Of a DNA stretch of 64,000 nt, positions 1 to 11,199 are shown piece by piece. Source of the stretch: Aplidium turbinatum (taxonomy: Eukaryota > Chordata > Ascidiacea > Aplousobranchia > Polyclinidae); contig OU964931.1 in the NCBI GenBank assembly GCA_918807975.1, positions 7,078,251-7,142,250 on the forward strand. Reading direction: 5' to 3'. Numbering within the stretch: the stretch's first letter is position 1; each line of letters starts with the position of its first letter. The notes below the pieces were generated by a model. That model did no database searches. It was not told the DNA's origin and was given only the letters and a program-made list of their open reading frames with translations. The position numbers and the translations under genes were made by a program.

Positions 1-945
1 ATGTATAAAACTCAAACAATCTATCCAAACAATAAATGCCTTTCTCTGCTCTGCAGGTTTTAGATGCTCGCCAAACTAATGTCCAGTTTAAGGTTAATGC
101 AATGTCATCACTCTGCCCGCATAAAGATTTGAAAACTGTTCAGCTAAAACAAAAGTTTGTTTGGAAATTTTAAATTTGTAGAATTTTATCACATTGAAAT
201 TTTTTGGAGTCGGAGTTATTTTGTAGCAATTTTGTCAGAATATTTTCAAATATTACCAATAGTGTTGATAAAGGAGTCCAGCGGTGATTTCGGACCAGGA
301 TAATTTTAAGCGCCTGGAAGAAACTAAGAAAACACTGCATATTCTCAGCAGTTTCTCTTGTTTTACCCTAGTTTTACCCTACATTAGCATAGCTTACTGC
401 TTAGTAGTTTGCAATTTAATTTCGTATGACACCATTATAAGCGACAACACGTAGGCTAATAAGTAGGCTACCACAAGCGCAGCTAGCACAAAATTTCCGG
501 AGGGACAAATACTGTAAGTATTTTTGCACATATGAGTGAGGCCGGCAATGAATCACTGAAGACAGAGCACCCACAGGGGGCGTGGGGGCTTCCCTGATAA
601 ATTTTTGAAAGAAATACCTTAAAATTGCATAATCTGAGAGATTGCACAATTGCCCTTCCGTAACCGTAAGTCCGTAACACATATTATGTTGCATAAAACA
701 GAAGGTGCCCTATGCACATCAATGTAGTCCAGAAAGCATCTCCAATCTGGGGAAGTAAGATTGTGTACACCTTTGCTTTCCGAGACTCAAACGAAAGAAA
801 ACCATCATAAAAGCTAAAGTCTTTGGGTGAAAGAGGTTAAAATGATATGACGTCACAATGTCACATTCAAGAAAGATTAATTTGTTCTTTGTTGATAGTT
901 GACTATGAAATTCATCGCTAAGCTGCGAGCACGAATCACTAAATG
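1..945. other. No gene recognised
   Basis: AT-rich sequence. Short open frames here lack domains, splice context or recognisable protein similarity. I see nothing to annotate. Confidence 0.5.
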
Positions 946-1118
946 CAGGACTTCTCAATCGGGGTCGGAAATAGCATTATTTTGTAATAGGCTATCGCCA
1001 AAAAAATTAAAAATTAGCCTACAATGGTTAGTTTACACAGTAAACTGCCCACCAAAAGGTCGCATAAAAAATTGTTGTTTGAAATGGGTCGCACGTTAAA
1101 AAAGTTAGACAAGCCCTG
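946..1118. repeat. Small hAT (Charlie-like) MITE
   Basis: The left end reads CAGGACTTCTCAATCGGGGT. The right end, read inward, starts CAGGGCTTGTCTAAC. Flanking 8-mers ACTAAATG and AGTTAATG match at 6 of 8 positions, as expected for an old 8-bp hAT duplication. There is no coding capacity. The class assignment rests on the CAGG-type ends and the duplication length. Confidence 0.5.
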
Positions 1119-1132
1119 AGTTAATGCGTTTT

Positions 1133-1182
1133 GTTGGCTGCATGGTCGAGTGGCAGCAGCTCAACGTTAGAACAGATTGCCC
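1133..1182 (+). repeat. Decayed head of tRNA-derived SINE
   Basis: GGCTGCATGGTCGAGTGG followed by GCTCAACGTT resembles the A-box head of the SINE family at 54243-54406 and 38292-38515 (GGCTGCATAGCCGAGTGG). No B box or tail survives, so this is a remnant at best. Confidence 0.4.
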
Positions 1183-1985
1183 ACTACACAGCGCCTTTAT
1201 ATAGTTTAATCTACACCTGTACGTCTTTAAACACATCACAGGTGCAGGCCTACACATTTATGTACATTGTATTTATTGAGTTCCATTAAGGATAGGGGAT
1301 CTCCTGACTAAGAAGCAGCAGGCCGATGCTTTACAGTTGTAGAGCGAAATGCATATATGCCATAAATAGGGCTCTGCTGATTCTCCATGCATTTTTAATA
1401 ATAAAATACATTTATGTATATTCTCACCTATGTAGAGATATCTTACACTTTTGCTGCATTTTTTGCAAACAAATTTTTCAAAGTCAAACATAATTTATAT
1501 CAGAAAACCACGTCATGACATTTGCTTAATCAAGAAAATTTGCACTTTATTGCAGTTGCTATGGAGATGCTTACGTCAATGGACATGGAACAGCATTCTT
1601 AACTATAGTTATTTTCAAGTAAATTAGTTGCTGTATTCGAGAAGTGCAAAGTACCAAGTTTTTTCTAAAATTCTTTAATTATCACTTTTAATCAGCAAGA
1701 ACGCTTCAAACAACAATAATAATGTAATATTAGACTATTATCAAACAATGTAAGCTATTTGGATATAACGATTTCCGTAAAGATGCAACATATACTATTG
1801 GTGACATGTGTTTTGAGCACCGCAGACTAGTGCAAGACGTTTTGAGAAACGTATTGCAAATGTATGATTAGCCCCAGTGACGTTACTTTTGGTACAACTG
1901 CAGAACAGGATCGAATTCAACAAAGCTGGGATTTTTTCTGACAATTGTCCCATTGGCTTGTCCATACAAAAACATAAATGGAAGC

Positions 1986-2247
1986 AAGCCCGGATTTAGG
2001 TGGGCAGAGGGTGCAGGTGCTCCGGGCCCCCCGACTTTTAAAGGGCCCCTACGTGGAAAAAATGATTTTGTGTTATATTTTTTCTTTCAGCATTTGAAGT
2101 TTCTACAAAATGCTGTGCAGTGCTTGATCAATGCTACTGTAGATGTAGAGGTAAATTTTCGCGCTGTAGGCTTGAAAATTTTTTTTGCACGGGGGCCCCT
2201 CGATCTAAAAGTGCCCCGGGCCCCCCATCAGCTAAATCCGGCCCTGA
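1986..2247. repeat. hAT-type MITE with GGGCCCC-rich ends
   Basis: The ends are inverted: AAGCCCGGATTTAGGTGGGC on the left and GCTAAATCCGGCCCTGA on the right, each followed inward by a run of GGGCCCC. Flanks ATGGAAGC and GTGGAAGC match at 7 of 8 positions, giving an 8-bp target duplication. The open frames across it are artefacts of the GC-rich termini. Confidence 0.6.
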
Positions 2248-2255
2248 GTGGAAGC

Positions 2256-4095
2256 TGAAAATTGTAGAACACTGGATTGAGAAACTACATCTGTTTTTGG
2301 CTATCCGCAAAACTACTGTAGAAGGTAAAACTTTTTTTTCTGATTTACAAAATATTGTAGGCTACGTTTTAGGGGTTATACATTGTACATGAGTAGTTAA
2401 GTTGGTTTGTAAGTAATTTAAGTTTTGCTGAAAGCAAGCTTGTATAGCGAGGCGTAAAAAATATCAAATTGGTAATTGACCCTTCTAATGTACGTAGAAA
2501 AGCGGAGTTGCGCGTCCCGTATAATGTAATATTCCTAAGTGAAAGGGCATGAACGAATGAACCAAGAGGGGGAAGGGAAGGCAGTTTCGTTTTGCTCCCA
2601 CCTCAATTATTTTGGTTCTGTACGGCTATGTGGAAGAGTATCAGCTGTTTTCACACGGGCATCGGCCATTTCCACCATTCTGGGGTGACGTTCCCTTTTC
2701 CGACCCAAAGACTGTATCAATGACGATTGCATCCTTTTCCAGCCACCAAATGAAGCAGAATGTCTGCTTATCTTCAACGGTGAGATCAAAGTCTAGACTC
2801 TAGATGCCTTTCGTTGGTGTAGTTCCTGAAAATATCACTAAGAAAGCACATACCCTCGACCTCAAAAACTCAAGTCATTACGATTTTGTTACCGGTAGTA
2901 ATAGGAAAAAGTTGTCTAAAACCTTTATATAGGCTACTTGGAATGGGTTACTAAGAATTAGTTTGATCAGTGATCTGTGAATAATGCAATGGTGGATGAA
3001 TGTTGTTTAATGCCTAAAAATAGTTATCTTTAGTTTTAAATCTTGCTTGAAATCTATTGCTAAAAACACTTTTTTGGTAAGCCGCCCTGCGTTATTGAAG
3101 TTATGTATTTAATTTAACCTATACTTAGTTTCTGCCTCCAATCCACCGTAAATCAGTAGCTTAAATTTTCGATGAGTTTATGACCACACAGTCTACACTA
3201 GGCCTACTAACAAGAATATTACCGAAAGTCTTCTACAACAATGGAATTGATCCAGGCTCAGGTTTTATCGATTTCTTGGTTATTTTTATGAGCAGTTTTA
3301 GCCTGGAGAAATATTTTGTGTCTGGCGAGACATAGCCTACAATGGCAAAAAAAAAAGCGATATAGACCTACACAAAATACAAAAACAATCAGCTTGCAAA
3401 TAAGTTTGTTTTAAATTTTATGCCAACGTTCCACTTATATTCGTGTTTACTCTCATCAGCGACATATTTTGTTTTTGTTCATTTCACAGCATGAAATATG
3501 TTTTTATAGCTTATTTCTTTGAAATAAATCAGTTTGAAAAATTTTGTTATTACGTCTTAGTCAAAGTTACTTGAAAACAGCTGGGAAGCAACACCAATGG
3601 TTTACTAATAAAACAGCTGAATTCCTCAAAATATTAATGTTATTATTATTTTTTTTAAGTTTATCAGATTAATTTTTCTAGATGGCCAAAATTAATACTA
3701 TAGAGCAGTGTTTTTCAACCTTTTTTGGCCCAACTTCCCCTTTATAAACTGGCGAAATTTTACCGCCCCCCCCCCCCCAAAAAAAACAAAAAACGATTAA
3801 TTACGAAAAGCCAATATATATCTGCCAACATGAAAACAGTATACTGGTAGTAGTGGTTACGTCATAATGGAACTCACCAGATTTTGTGATATGATGAAAA
3901 ACTGTTGTAAATTCACGACAAAACTACATTGTGAATTGTGATACGTAGGCCTACTATTCCTCACCGCTTTACCCAATAAAGAACTCAATTAATTCAATTC
4001 AGAAGTCTTTGACTTAATCCAACATTAAATCGAGCTATAAGGCTTACCAATTCAGTTAGCAGTCAATTCAACACTGGTTATTTACGTCTTTACGA
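2256..4095. other. No gene recognised
   Basis: No coding region is supported. At about 3707 the text CAGTGTTTTTCAACC looks like a hAT terminus, followed by a C-run near 3768, but I found no convincing partner end. The rest is AT-rich and unremarkable. Confidence 0.4.
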
Positions 4096-4096
4096 C

Positions 4097-4996
4097 TTTA
4101 TTTTTTATTTATTTTTTTTATTATTACTGTACACGACAATAACAACACAGATAACAGATAACAAACACAAAGATATTGTACTCATCAGCACATCAGCAAA
4201 ATGCATGCAAGTTCTAGTTCACAATCTATCTATGTTATGTGGTTCCATTTCAATTGGTGTTTTTTCAAATTCTTAGACTTTACGGCGATCACTCGCTTTG
4301 ATTGCTGAGTTTCTTTCACCGTTTGATTAAACTGGGAAATTGTCGGGTTAGCTTCGGCATATTTGCATCGATAAACAGCATATCGTGCGCATAAAAGTAA
4401 ACAATTCAACAAATTAGAATTCGCAGTTCCAAACAGAACCAACTGGTCATTAGCTATCACAGGGTATCTCAGTTTTGCTAATATCCAAGAAAAAACATCT
4501 TCCCAATAATTCTTTACAACATGACATTCGCAAAACAAATGAAAGGTAATATCCGTAGCAATTTTGAAAAATGTGCAGAGGTTGTTCTCCTTCAGACCAA
4601 ACGCAAACAACGCGTCATTGGTCACAATTGCTCTGAGATTCAACTTTATTTGGAATGCTCGTAGTTTGCTCTCTAGCGTGCTGTAGTGTACAGATTTGTA
4701 AATGTTTTCCCACCGCCTCAAGTTCCAATTCATTCCAGCAATGTGTTTCCGTCTGTTTTGTTGCTTTGTAGGAATTAATTTGACTTTGTCAAGGTAAAAG
4801 TGATATGCAGTTTTTGTTGATTCGCATATTGTGTTTAGGTTGGATGTGAGTGTGGTAATGTTGCTGGTGTAGTTTGGTCGATTTAAATTGTTTGTTTCTA
4901 TCCCAGGAAGGTGGTAATGACGAGATGAGTTCGATAAGTTTAATATATGTTTCATTGCTGGGTGTCAAGTTGTAAGCTGATCATATGTCATCATAA
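4097..4996 (-). pseudogene. Tx1/L1-like LINE, 3' part (ORF2 C-terminus)
   Basis: The minus-strand open frame at 4230-4955 (241 aa) resembles the C-terminal zinc-finger region of Tx1/L1-type ORF2. It has WENIYKS, then LRAFQIKLNLRAIVTND, then a CTFF...HLFCECHVV-type Cys/His cluster and YWEDVFSWI. The 3' end shows a simple A/T-rich tail on the minus strand at 4097-4126. The 5' side is cut by the LTR element at 5002, and the matching LINE text resumes at 11828. This is the left piece of a split, decayed LINE with no active domain here. Confidence 0.65.
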
Positions 4997-5001
4997 GACT
5001 G

Positions 5002-5624
5002 TGTCACAACCAATGTGCGAGGTCTTGCGACGGGCTGCTTGTATCTCGATGGAGCGTGCTGTTTTGATTGTAAAATTCTTATGCTATAGGTTATCATCGG
5101 TCATTATCCTGAAGTAACTTCTGATTACGAAATCTGTATTATGTAACGTGTATTATAGGTCATTCAATTGCTACGTGCAGATTTGGAGTCTTCTTTAAAC
5201 TTGCTTGTTTACGCCGCTCAGTGCAACGTGACCGAACGATGAGTTCGTGTGATGCAACATTACGTAACCTTCTCGAAGTTACTAGACCGAACAAACCTTT
5301 TATAAATAGTGGTGTAATTTGCGTAATGATTATGAGAGTTGTGTTATGAGTTGTGGATTGGTAGTTGGTGCAGAAATTATTGTTGATTGAGAGTTGAAGA
5401 AATCGAATACAAGTAGATGAGAATTGGTGCTGATATAAATTGTGTTCGAAATTAGAGTTATTTGAGAAGCCGTTCGTTAAAGTCCTTCAAGAAGTTAGAT
5501 TATCATTTCACTAGTAGAACCATTCGACATTTAATTGACTGCTTTTCGGTTATAACCCATTAAACTACGTCATTGAACCTTTCCAAGTCTTTTTCCTGGT
5601 AAGAGATAGAAAGAAATCGTGACA
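5002..5624 (+). repeat. 5' LTR of element 5002-11822
   Basis: 623 bp, TGTCACAACC...AATCGTGACA, about 98% identical to 11200-11822 by eye. It includes a possible TATA-type stretch (TTTTATAAATAG) about 300 bp in. Confidence 0.9.
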
Positions 5625-5627
5625 TTC

Positions 5628-5644
5628 TGGGGGCTCGTCCGGGA
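5628..5644 (+). other. Primer-binding site, tRNA-Pro type
   Basis: TGGGGGCTCGTCCGGGA lies three bases after the 5' LTR. It matches the well-known tRNA-Pro primer site of gammaretroviruses and many Gypsy-type elements over 17 of 18 bases. Confidence 0.8.
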
Positions 5645-5714
5645 ATAAAAAAAAAAAACGAAGAATACTGAAAGATTTATTGAAAGAATAATGAATTAAC
5701 AACAAGCTGTCAAA

Positions 5715-6191
5715 ATGGCGGATACCGTCAAACATGAGATGATTGAAGACTTACAGAGCATGGCTGAACGAATGGAGCTGAGTGACAATGAAAAGTCTCA
5801 GTTTGTGATGGAAGAGTATCACAAGATAATGGCCCAGAAAGCTCAGCGAGAAGCTGACGAAAGAGAAGATAGAAGAGCTGCTCGTGAAATAAGGAAAGCA
5901 GAACTTGAACCTGAAGAGAAACGAGCACAACTTGAAGCTGAAGAGAAGCAAGCACAACTTGAAGCTGAAGAGAAGCGAGCACAACTTGAAGCTGAAGAGA
6001 AGCGGGCACAACGCGAAGCAGAAGCAAAAGAGAAACGAGCACAGCGTGAAGCAGAAGCTGAAGAGAAGCGAGCACAACGGCAGTGCGAAGCAGAAGCTGA
6101 AGAAAGAAGAGCGCAATATGAATTGGAAAAGTTAAGATTTGATTTAGAAAGACAAAAGCTGGATATTGGTGAGCGATCTAATTCTACTAAC
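5715..6191 (+). pseudogene. gag-like ORF, N-terminal part (fossil)
   Basis: The frame starts MADTVKHEMIEDLQ and runs into a long charged coiled coil of repeated EEKRAQ/LEAEEKRAQ units (about residues 55-135). Repeated 24-bp units at DNA level (GAAGCTGAAGAGAAG) account for this. Such Glu/Arg-rich N-termini are common in invertebrate Gypsy gag proteins. The LINE at 6192 interrupts the frame. Treated as a fossil. Confidence 0.65.
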
Positions 6192-6224
6192 TTTCTTCTT
6201 CGTCGTATGAGCTGTTCTTCTGGA

Positions 6225-8576
6225 CTATATGTTTGGGCATGATGTCATCAGCCACTCGACAGTCTCGTCATCCAGGGCCTTCAGTCCAGGCGCTCCATGT
6301 GGTGGTTGATGGATTGGGCAGTCATGGACGACATGATCTACTGTCTGGTCTGTGGCGCCACACTCGCATCCCGGTGAGGGAGCCAGGCCCCATTTGCACA
6401 TGTCTGAACGAAAGCGACCGACGCCGGTTCGTAGGCGGTTAAGCCGGACCCACGCAAGTCTTGCGAGGGACATTCCCGGAGGATGGGGATCGACGTCGGG
6501 TAGGAAATCACGGAGTCGGGAAGTGTTGTTTTGCCACTCCATGTTCCATGTGTAGTTCGTCCAGTGTGCCGCACTTATTCCAAGATCTTCAACGTTGTTC
6601 AGAAGCTGTCGTGCGGCGGGCACAAATGGGCGTCTTGATTTCAGTCGCTGCTGTCCTCCAGGTAGGCGCTGGAATGTACTGTGGAGGAGGTGGTCGGGGT
6701 CCAGTGCGCGACGAGCAAGGGAAATCATGGCTCCTTTACGGCGAAGCTCAGCAGGTTGGATGCCTGCAAGGATGGGAAGGCAATCCGTTGGAGTGGGACG
6801 CAGGCATCCAGTCACAGTGCGTAGTGCGTCATTGATGGCGGTGTCAATGTGGCGGGTGTGAGAGCTGCGGCACCACACTGGTGCGCAGTACTCAGCGGTA
6901 GAATGGACAAGGGCCAAGGTAGCTGTGCGAAGGGTTTTCGCATCAGCTCCCCAGCCGGAACCCGCCAGCCGCCTCAAAAGTGCAACGCGCGCAGATAGTT
7001 TTTTGCGCAGTGACTCCAGGTGTCGTCGGTACGTGAGTGACCTGTCCAGGGTTACGCCGAGGTAGGCGGGTTCGGCGCAGTAGGGTAGGTGTTCGTCATC
7101 GGTGGTAATGTTGATCTCACGTTTTGCTTCCTTGTTGTTTAGGTGGAAGGCCGCCGACACTGTCTTTGCCTTGCTGAGCTGTAGCTTCCATTTCTGGAGA
7201 TATGTTGGTATAGTTGACATGTCCTGGCTTAGGCCCCTCTCCACCGACTGCCAATCCCCAGCTGGACGCAGGAGAGCCAGACCGTCTGCATAAGCATACT
7301 TCCTGGAGATGGTGTCAGGCAGGTCATAGATGTAAGTGTTAAAGAGGAGGGGAGCCAGGACAGAGCCCTGTGGGACGCCGTTCCTGAGTCGACGTAGTCT
7401 ACTTCGTCGGCCGCTACCGGTGGAAAGGGTAAAGCTGCGGTTTTGCACAAGTTCCATAATCATATGGACCATGTGCCTGTCAGGAAGGAGACGGAGTAGT
7501 TTGCAGGTAAGGCCGCTGTGCCATACAGTGTCGTAGACAGCCGTGAGATCGACAAACACGGCGCCAGCCTTCTTTTTTGCCGAGAAGCTGTCCTCGATGT
7601 CTTGGGTCATCAGAGTGACCTGGTCTACAGTTGATCTTCCGTGGCGAAAGCCGGCTTGTTCCCGAGGGAGCTGAGGGTCTATTATCGGTTCGACACGGGC
7701 GTAGATAAGTCTTTCGAGTATCTTGAAGGGGATACAGAGCAGAGAGATGGGGCGATAGCTCTTCGGATCCCCTGGGGGCTTCTTCGGCTTTGGGACTGCA
7801 ACCACTAGGGCTCTTCTCCAGATTCTTGGGATGCGCAGGTGACGCAAGCAGCAGGAAAGGAATTCTTTTAACCAGGACCTCATAGAGGGGGCAGCTTGGA
7901 GTATTAGTTCCGGGCATAGGTGGTCAAGGCCCGGGGATTTGCCTGGCTTTAGGTGCTGGAGGGCGGAGGCAAATTCTTTTGGGGTAAACTCACCAGAGAT
8001 GTTGCCCTCGACAGGTGTTGGGACCTTCCAGAGGTTCGTCATTTCCTTGAAGACGGACTTGTCTGATTCACGGTTTCTCGTTCTGTGCACTCCATTTTTC
8101 ACAAGTTGTGAGGCGATGGCATTTGCTGAAATGGGGCATTGGCGACGAGAGGCACGTGATCTGCCAGTGAGGTTGTTGAGTGTACTCCAAGCTGTGCGGC
8201 TGGAGTGCGTGAAGTCGATTGAGTCTATGGCTTCTGTCCAGCGCTTCTTCCTCTTTGAATCCAATCTTGCCAGCAGGGTTGTTGCTGAGTTGGTGGTGGC
8301 GGTACCCTGGGGGGAACGGAGGAAGTCGCGGTAAAGCCTGTCGCACTCCACATCCCAGCAAGGTATGTAGTTTTTCCGTCGACCTCGCGGGATGGAGTCT
8401 TTTGCCGCAGATATGATTGCATCACAGAAGTCCTGGTAGGCTTCATCCACTTTGATGGTGTGTGGGGGTGGGAGGTACTGCGTAGCTTCGTTTGTGAGGA
8501 AGCTGTAGTATTCCCAATCGGCCTTTCTGAAGTTCCATCGCTTGACAGGCTTGCTCGGAATAGGTGTGGCAAGCAA
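6225..8576 (-). CDS. LINE reverse transcriptase (inactive-looking)
   Basis: 783 aa. It copies LINE RNA at a nicked target in the nucleus. RT core landmarks are PGKSPGLDHLCPEL near residue 211, SYRPISLL near 273, AGFRHGRSTVDQV near 308, FVDLTAVYD at 341-349 (catalytic Asp 343), NGVPQGSVLAPLLF near 399 and YADG at 429-432. The family motif is YADD, so the second catalytic Asp reads Gly and this copy is probably inactive. The C-terminus has a CCHC-type finger (CECGATDQTVDHVVHDC). The frame upstream continues into the endonuclease ORF with one in-frame TAA between them (near 8603), so EN and RT were probably one protein. Confidence 0.85.
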   Translation of the reverse strand: MLATPIPSKPVKRWNFRKADWEYYSFLTNEATQYLPPPHTIKVDEAYQDFCDAIISAAKDSIPRGRRKNYIPCWDVECDRLYRDFLRSPQGTATTNSATTLLARLDSKRKKRWTEAIDSIDFTHSSRTAWSTLNNLTGRSRASRRQCPISANAIASQLVKNGVHRTRNRESDKSVFKEMTNLWKVPTPVEGNISGEFTPKEFASALQHLKPGKSPGLDHLCPELILQAAPSMRSWLKEFLSCCLRHLRIPRIWRRALVVAVPKPKKPPGDPKSYRPISLLCIPFKILERLIYARVEPIIDPQLPREQAGFRHGRSTVDQVTLMTQDIEDSFSAKKKAGAVFVDLTAVYDTVWHSGLTCKLLRLLPDRHMVHMIMELVQNRSFTLSTGSGRRSRLRRLRNGVPQGSVLAPLLFNTYIYDLPDTISRKYAYADGLALLRPAGDWQSVERGLSQDMSTIPTYLQKWKLQLSKAKTVSAAFHLNNKEAKREINITTDDEHLPYCAEPAYLGVTLDRSLTYRRHLESLRKKLSARVALLRRLAGSGWGADAKTLRTATLALVHSTAEYCAPVWCRSSHTRHIDTAINDALRTVTGCLRPTPTDCLPILAGIQPAELRRKGAMISLARRALDPDHLLHSTFQRLPGGQQRLKSRRPFVPAARQLLNNVEDLGISAAHWTNYTWNMEWQNNTSRLRDFLPDVDPHPPGMSLARLAWVRLNRLRTGVGRFRSDMCKWGLAPSPGCECGATDQTVDHVVHDCPIHQPPHGAPGLKALDDETVEWLMTSCPNI

Positions 8577-8603
8577 GGGGGCCGTGATTAGCGAGGGTCG
8601 GTG

Positions 8604-9323
8604 TTAAGACCTTGGGAACTTCTCTAACACACGTCTGTCCGGCTGGCGATCATCGAGGTCATCACTTGCGAAAGCCAGGTCTGGGTTCGTGCCAGTGTTC
8701 CAACGACCGGAGTGGAAGCTCGGTGCGCCCTTAGGATCGTATAAGAGGGCGAGGTTGTTGTTGGTTGCCCAAGCGGCCAGACTATCTCCGTCGTTGTTGA
8801 TGGAGTTGTACCCCCAGTCAGTGTGGTGGCAGTTAAAATCGCCAGCGTAGAGGCTGGGGTGGGGGAACACTGGGATGGCTGTTGATGTTATCCGCGAAGG
8901 TGGGGGCTTGTAGACATTGACGATGTTGTAGCCTGCTACATCTACACAAAGCCACTCGATCTCCGATTGAGCTTGGGATTGGTCAACCAAGGACCAGCTC
9001 AGCCGGTCATGGACAAACGTGGCGAGGCCGTGTTTCCTGCTGCAGGTTGCGCCTGCGAGTGTGAAGTTGGTTATTACCAACTTATCCACAGATGTACAGT
9101 GAGTCTCCTGGAGGAGGATGATGAGGGCTTGATGCTTGGTGGCCAGGTGCTCGATGATGTTGAGCTTGCTGGCCGTGATGCCCTCGGTGTTCAGCTGCAG
9201 TACGGTGGGTCGTCGGTACTTTTCGACAGTGCGAGCACTGCCGTGCCCTGGAAAGAGCATTTTCCTACCCACCCTGCGCTGAACAGTCTCATTAGCTCTT
9301 GTTTGACAAGCTTCGTTTCGCAT
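8604..9323 (-). CDS. LINE AP-endonuclease domain
   Basis: 239 aa, APE-type endonuclease/exonuclease/phosphatase fold that nicks target DNA for target-primed reverse transcription. Visible motifs are LQLNTEG near residue 42, the metal-binding Glu in LLQETH near 73, YAGDFNCHHTDWG around 160, and NPDLAFASDD near 213. It lies in the same frame as the RT downstream and is separated from it by a stop codon. The true start is uncertain; 9323 is simply the first Met, and the element's 5' end lies only about 70 bp further out. Confidence 0.8.
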   Translation of the reverse strand: MRNEACQTRANETVQRRVGRKMLFPGHGSARTVEKYRRPTVLQLNTEGITASKLNIIEHLATKHQALIILLQETHCTSVDKLVITNFTLAGATCSRKHGLATFVHDRLSWSLVDQSQAQSEIEWLCVDVAGYNIVNVYKPPPSRITSTAIPVFPHPSLYAGDFNCHHTDWGYNSINNDGDSLAAWATNNNLALLYDPKGAPSFHSGRWNTGTNPDLAFASDDLDDRQPDRRVLEKFPRS

Positions 9324-9402
9324 ACGTATTTTGTATAATTTCGTATGTTACTGACGGGGGGGACCACGTGAAGGTGCTTGTCTTCCTCCCCATTCTACTA
9401 AC

Positions 9403-11082
9403 GATAATGCTCGAGATGTTATTGTGGCGCAAGTTAGACGTCCAGATTTGCCATCATTTGTTGAAGAAAAAGATGAGTTGGATAGTTATTTGTTAAGATT
9501 TGAAAAATATGCTACAATAGCCAAATTGGAGAAGTCGACGTGGGCTACCCAGCTAAGTATGTTATTATCGGGACAAGCTCTTGATGTTTATTCAAGACTT
9601 TCCCAAGAAGAAGCCATGAATTACGACAGATTGAAGTTAGCTCTGTTAAAGCGATACAATTTTACCGAGCATGGATACCGTCAAAGATTCCATGAGGCAA
9701 AACCTGAACGACACGAAAGCCCAGGTCAATTTATTGAAAACCTTTTGTTTGGTTTGGTTTGGACTTTCGGGGGCCGATCAATCATTGGACGGATTGGCAA
9801 ACCTTATAGTTAAGGAACAATTCACAGATTCATGTTCAAAAGATCTGTCTGTTTATTTAATGGAGAGAAGTCCAAAGACTCTAGAAGAAATAGCCAGTGT
9901 GGCGGAACAGTAGCTTACTTGGTTGCTCATAATGAGAAGTTGTCGACTGAAGAGACGTTGTCATGCGATAATGACGAAGGACAAACAAATAATTTTGAAG
10001 GAGGTGCTGTTCCAAGAGAAGTACGTTGTTTTAACTGTAATGGCTTAGGTCATAGGGCTGTTAACTGCCGGACTAAGACTAACAGAAATCATCAGGAATC
10101 GAGGAAGTGGTGCAATCGTGGCAATAGGCAAGGACACGAAGCGAAGGAATGCAAGGACAAGTCGTTTTTCCTATCCAATCAGTCTGGAAAAGATAAAGAC
10201 ACGGAGATTTATCGTTGCGGTTGTGCGTTAATGATTCATGAACCCACGCTTGGGAATGAGAGATCGGATGAAGATGATCAGTTGGAGAAGAGAACGGGAA
10301 AGAAGACAAAAAAAGATGCTTACGAAGAAATAATACCTGAAGATTACTTGCCAGTAGTGGATGGAAAAGTTGGAAACAAAAAGGTAAAAGTTTTACGTGA
10401 TTCTGGTTCTACGGGTATAATGGTGAGGAGAGATTTGGTTAAAGACAGTCAGTTAACAGGAAAAACTGGAATTGTGATGTCGATAAATAACATTTCAATC
10501 CAAGGACCGTTAGCGAAGATATATATCGAAACTCCGTATTGTAGTGGGACTGTGAAAGCGTTATGTTTACAAAACTCTTTAGTTGATCTTATAATCGGAA
10601 ATGTTATTGAAAGAAATTCTGAAGTTACTTGTTATTCTTGTGGCAAGAATGGTCACTTTGTTCGAGATTGTTCTGCAGATAATCAGCGACGATCTCACGG
10701 TCACGGATACAACGAGCGCAAAGAATCAAGGAAAGGAGGCAGGCGACGACCATTTAGAGTTTGCTATAGATGCGGTAGACGCGGACATTTCGCCTGGGAT
10801 TGCGTTGCTAACGGCGGACATTCGGAAGACAGGCATTGCCGTGACAACCACTGCTATCGATGTGGGGAGATTGGGCACATAGCCAGGAGCTGCCCTTTTG
10901 ATGAAAAGGCTTGCTACAACTGTCACAGAGAAGGTCATCTGGCCAAGGACTGTCCGGAGAGGAAGTGTTTCCGATGTAAGAAGATGGGTCATCTTGCTCG
11001 CCGGTGCACTGAAGACATTGAGGACGTTGGAAACTTTCGCAGAAAACGTGATTATTGTTTAGAGAAACGCTGTCGTTGGTAG
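9403..11082 (+). pseudogene. gag/protease-like region with six-plus CCHC knuckles (fossil)
   Basis: Right of the LINE the gag-like coding resumes. It shows a SCAN/capsid-like region (DELDSYLLRFEKYA, WATQLSMLLSGQALDVYSRL, LLKRYNFTE), then a CCHC knuckle, then an aspartic-protease-like stretch with RDSGSTGIMVRRDLV. After that come five tightly spaced CCHC knuckles (CYSCGKNGHFVRDC, CYRCGRRGHFAWDC, CYRCGEIGHIARSC, CYNCHREGHLAKDC, CFRCKKMGHLARRC). This last block resembles the cellular nucleic-acid-binding protein CNBP more than a usual gag tail. The region carries a small number of breaks; treated as a fossil. Confidence 0.75.
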
Positions 11083-11199
11083 ATCATGCAACGATGGACT
11101 AATGAGAACTGTTTTGTTGAGTAATTAATTATTTTGTGGTGTGTTTTGTATTGATTGTGTTGTTATATTGTTTGCAACAATATTCTAAGGGGGGGCGTA

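Larger units (their letters stand above)
6192..9391 (-). mobile_element. Near full-length endonuclease-RT LINE (Jockey/Nimb-like)
   Basis: A non-LTR retrotransposon on the minus strand with an exact 11-bp target duplication, ATTCTACTAAC, at 6181-6191 and 9392-9402. The 5' end is at the right (GGGGAGGAAGACAAG) and the 3' end at the left, finishing in a short GAA-rich tail (ACGACGAAGAAGAAA). It encodes an AP-type endonuclease and a reverse transcriptase. It sits inside the gag-like ORF of the LTR element, so it is younger than that element. A second, 5'-truncated copy of its 3' end is at 33207-33655. Confidence 0.9.

Noticed and set aside
3707-4070. hAT/Charlie element starting CAGTGTTTTTCAACC
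   Set aside because: A possible partner AATTCAACACTG near 4061 has no matching duplication.
5728-6116. Two long minus-strand Leu/Phe-rich frames
   Set aside because: They are antisense shadows of the repetitive Glu/Arg coiled-coil region on plus.
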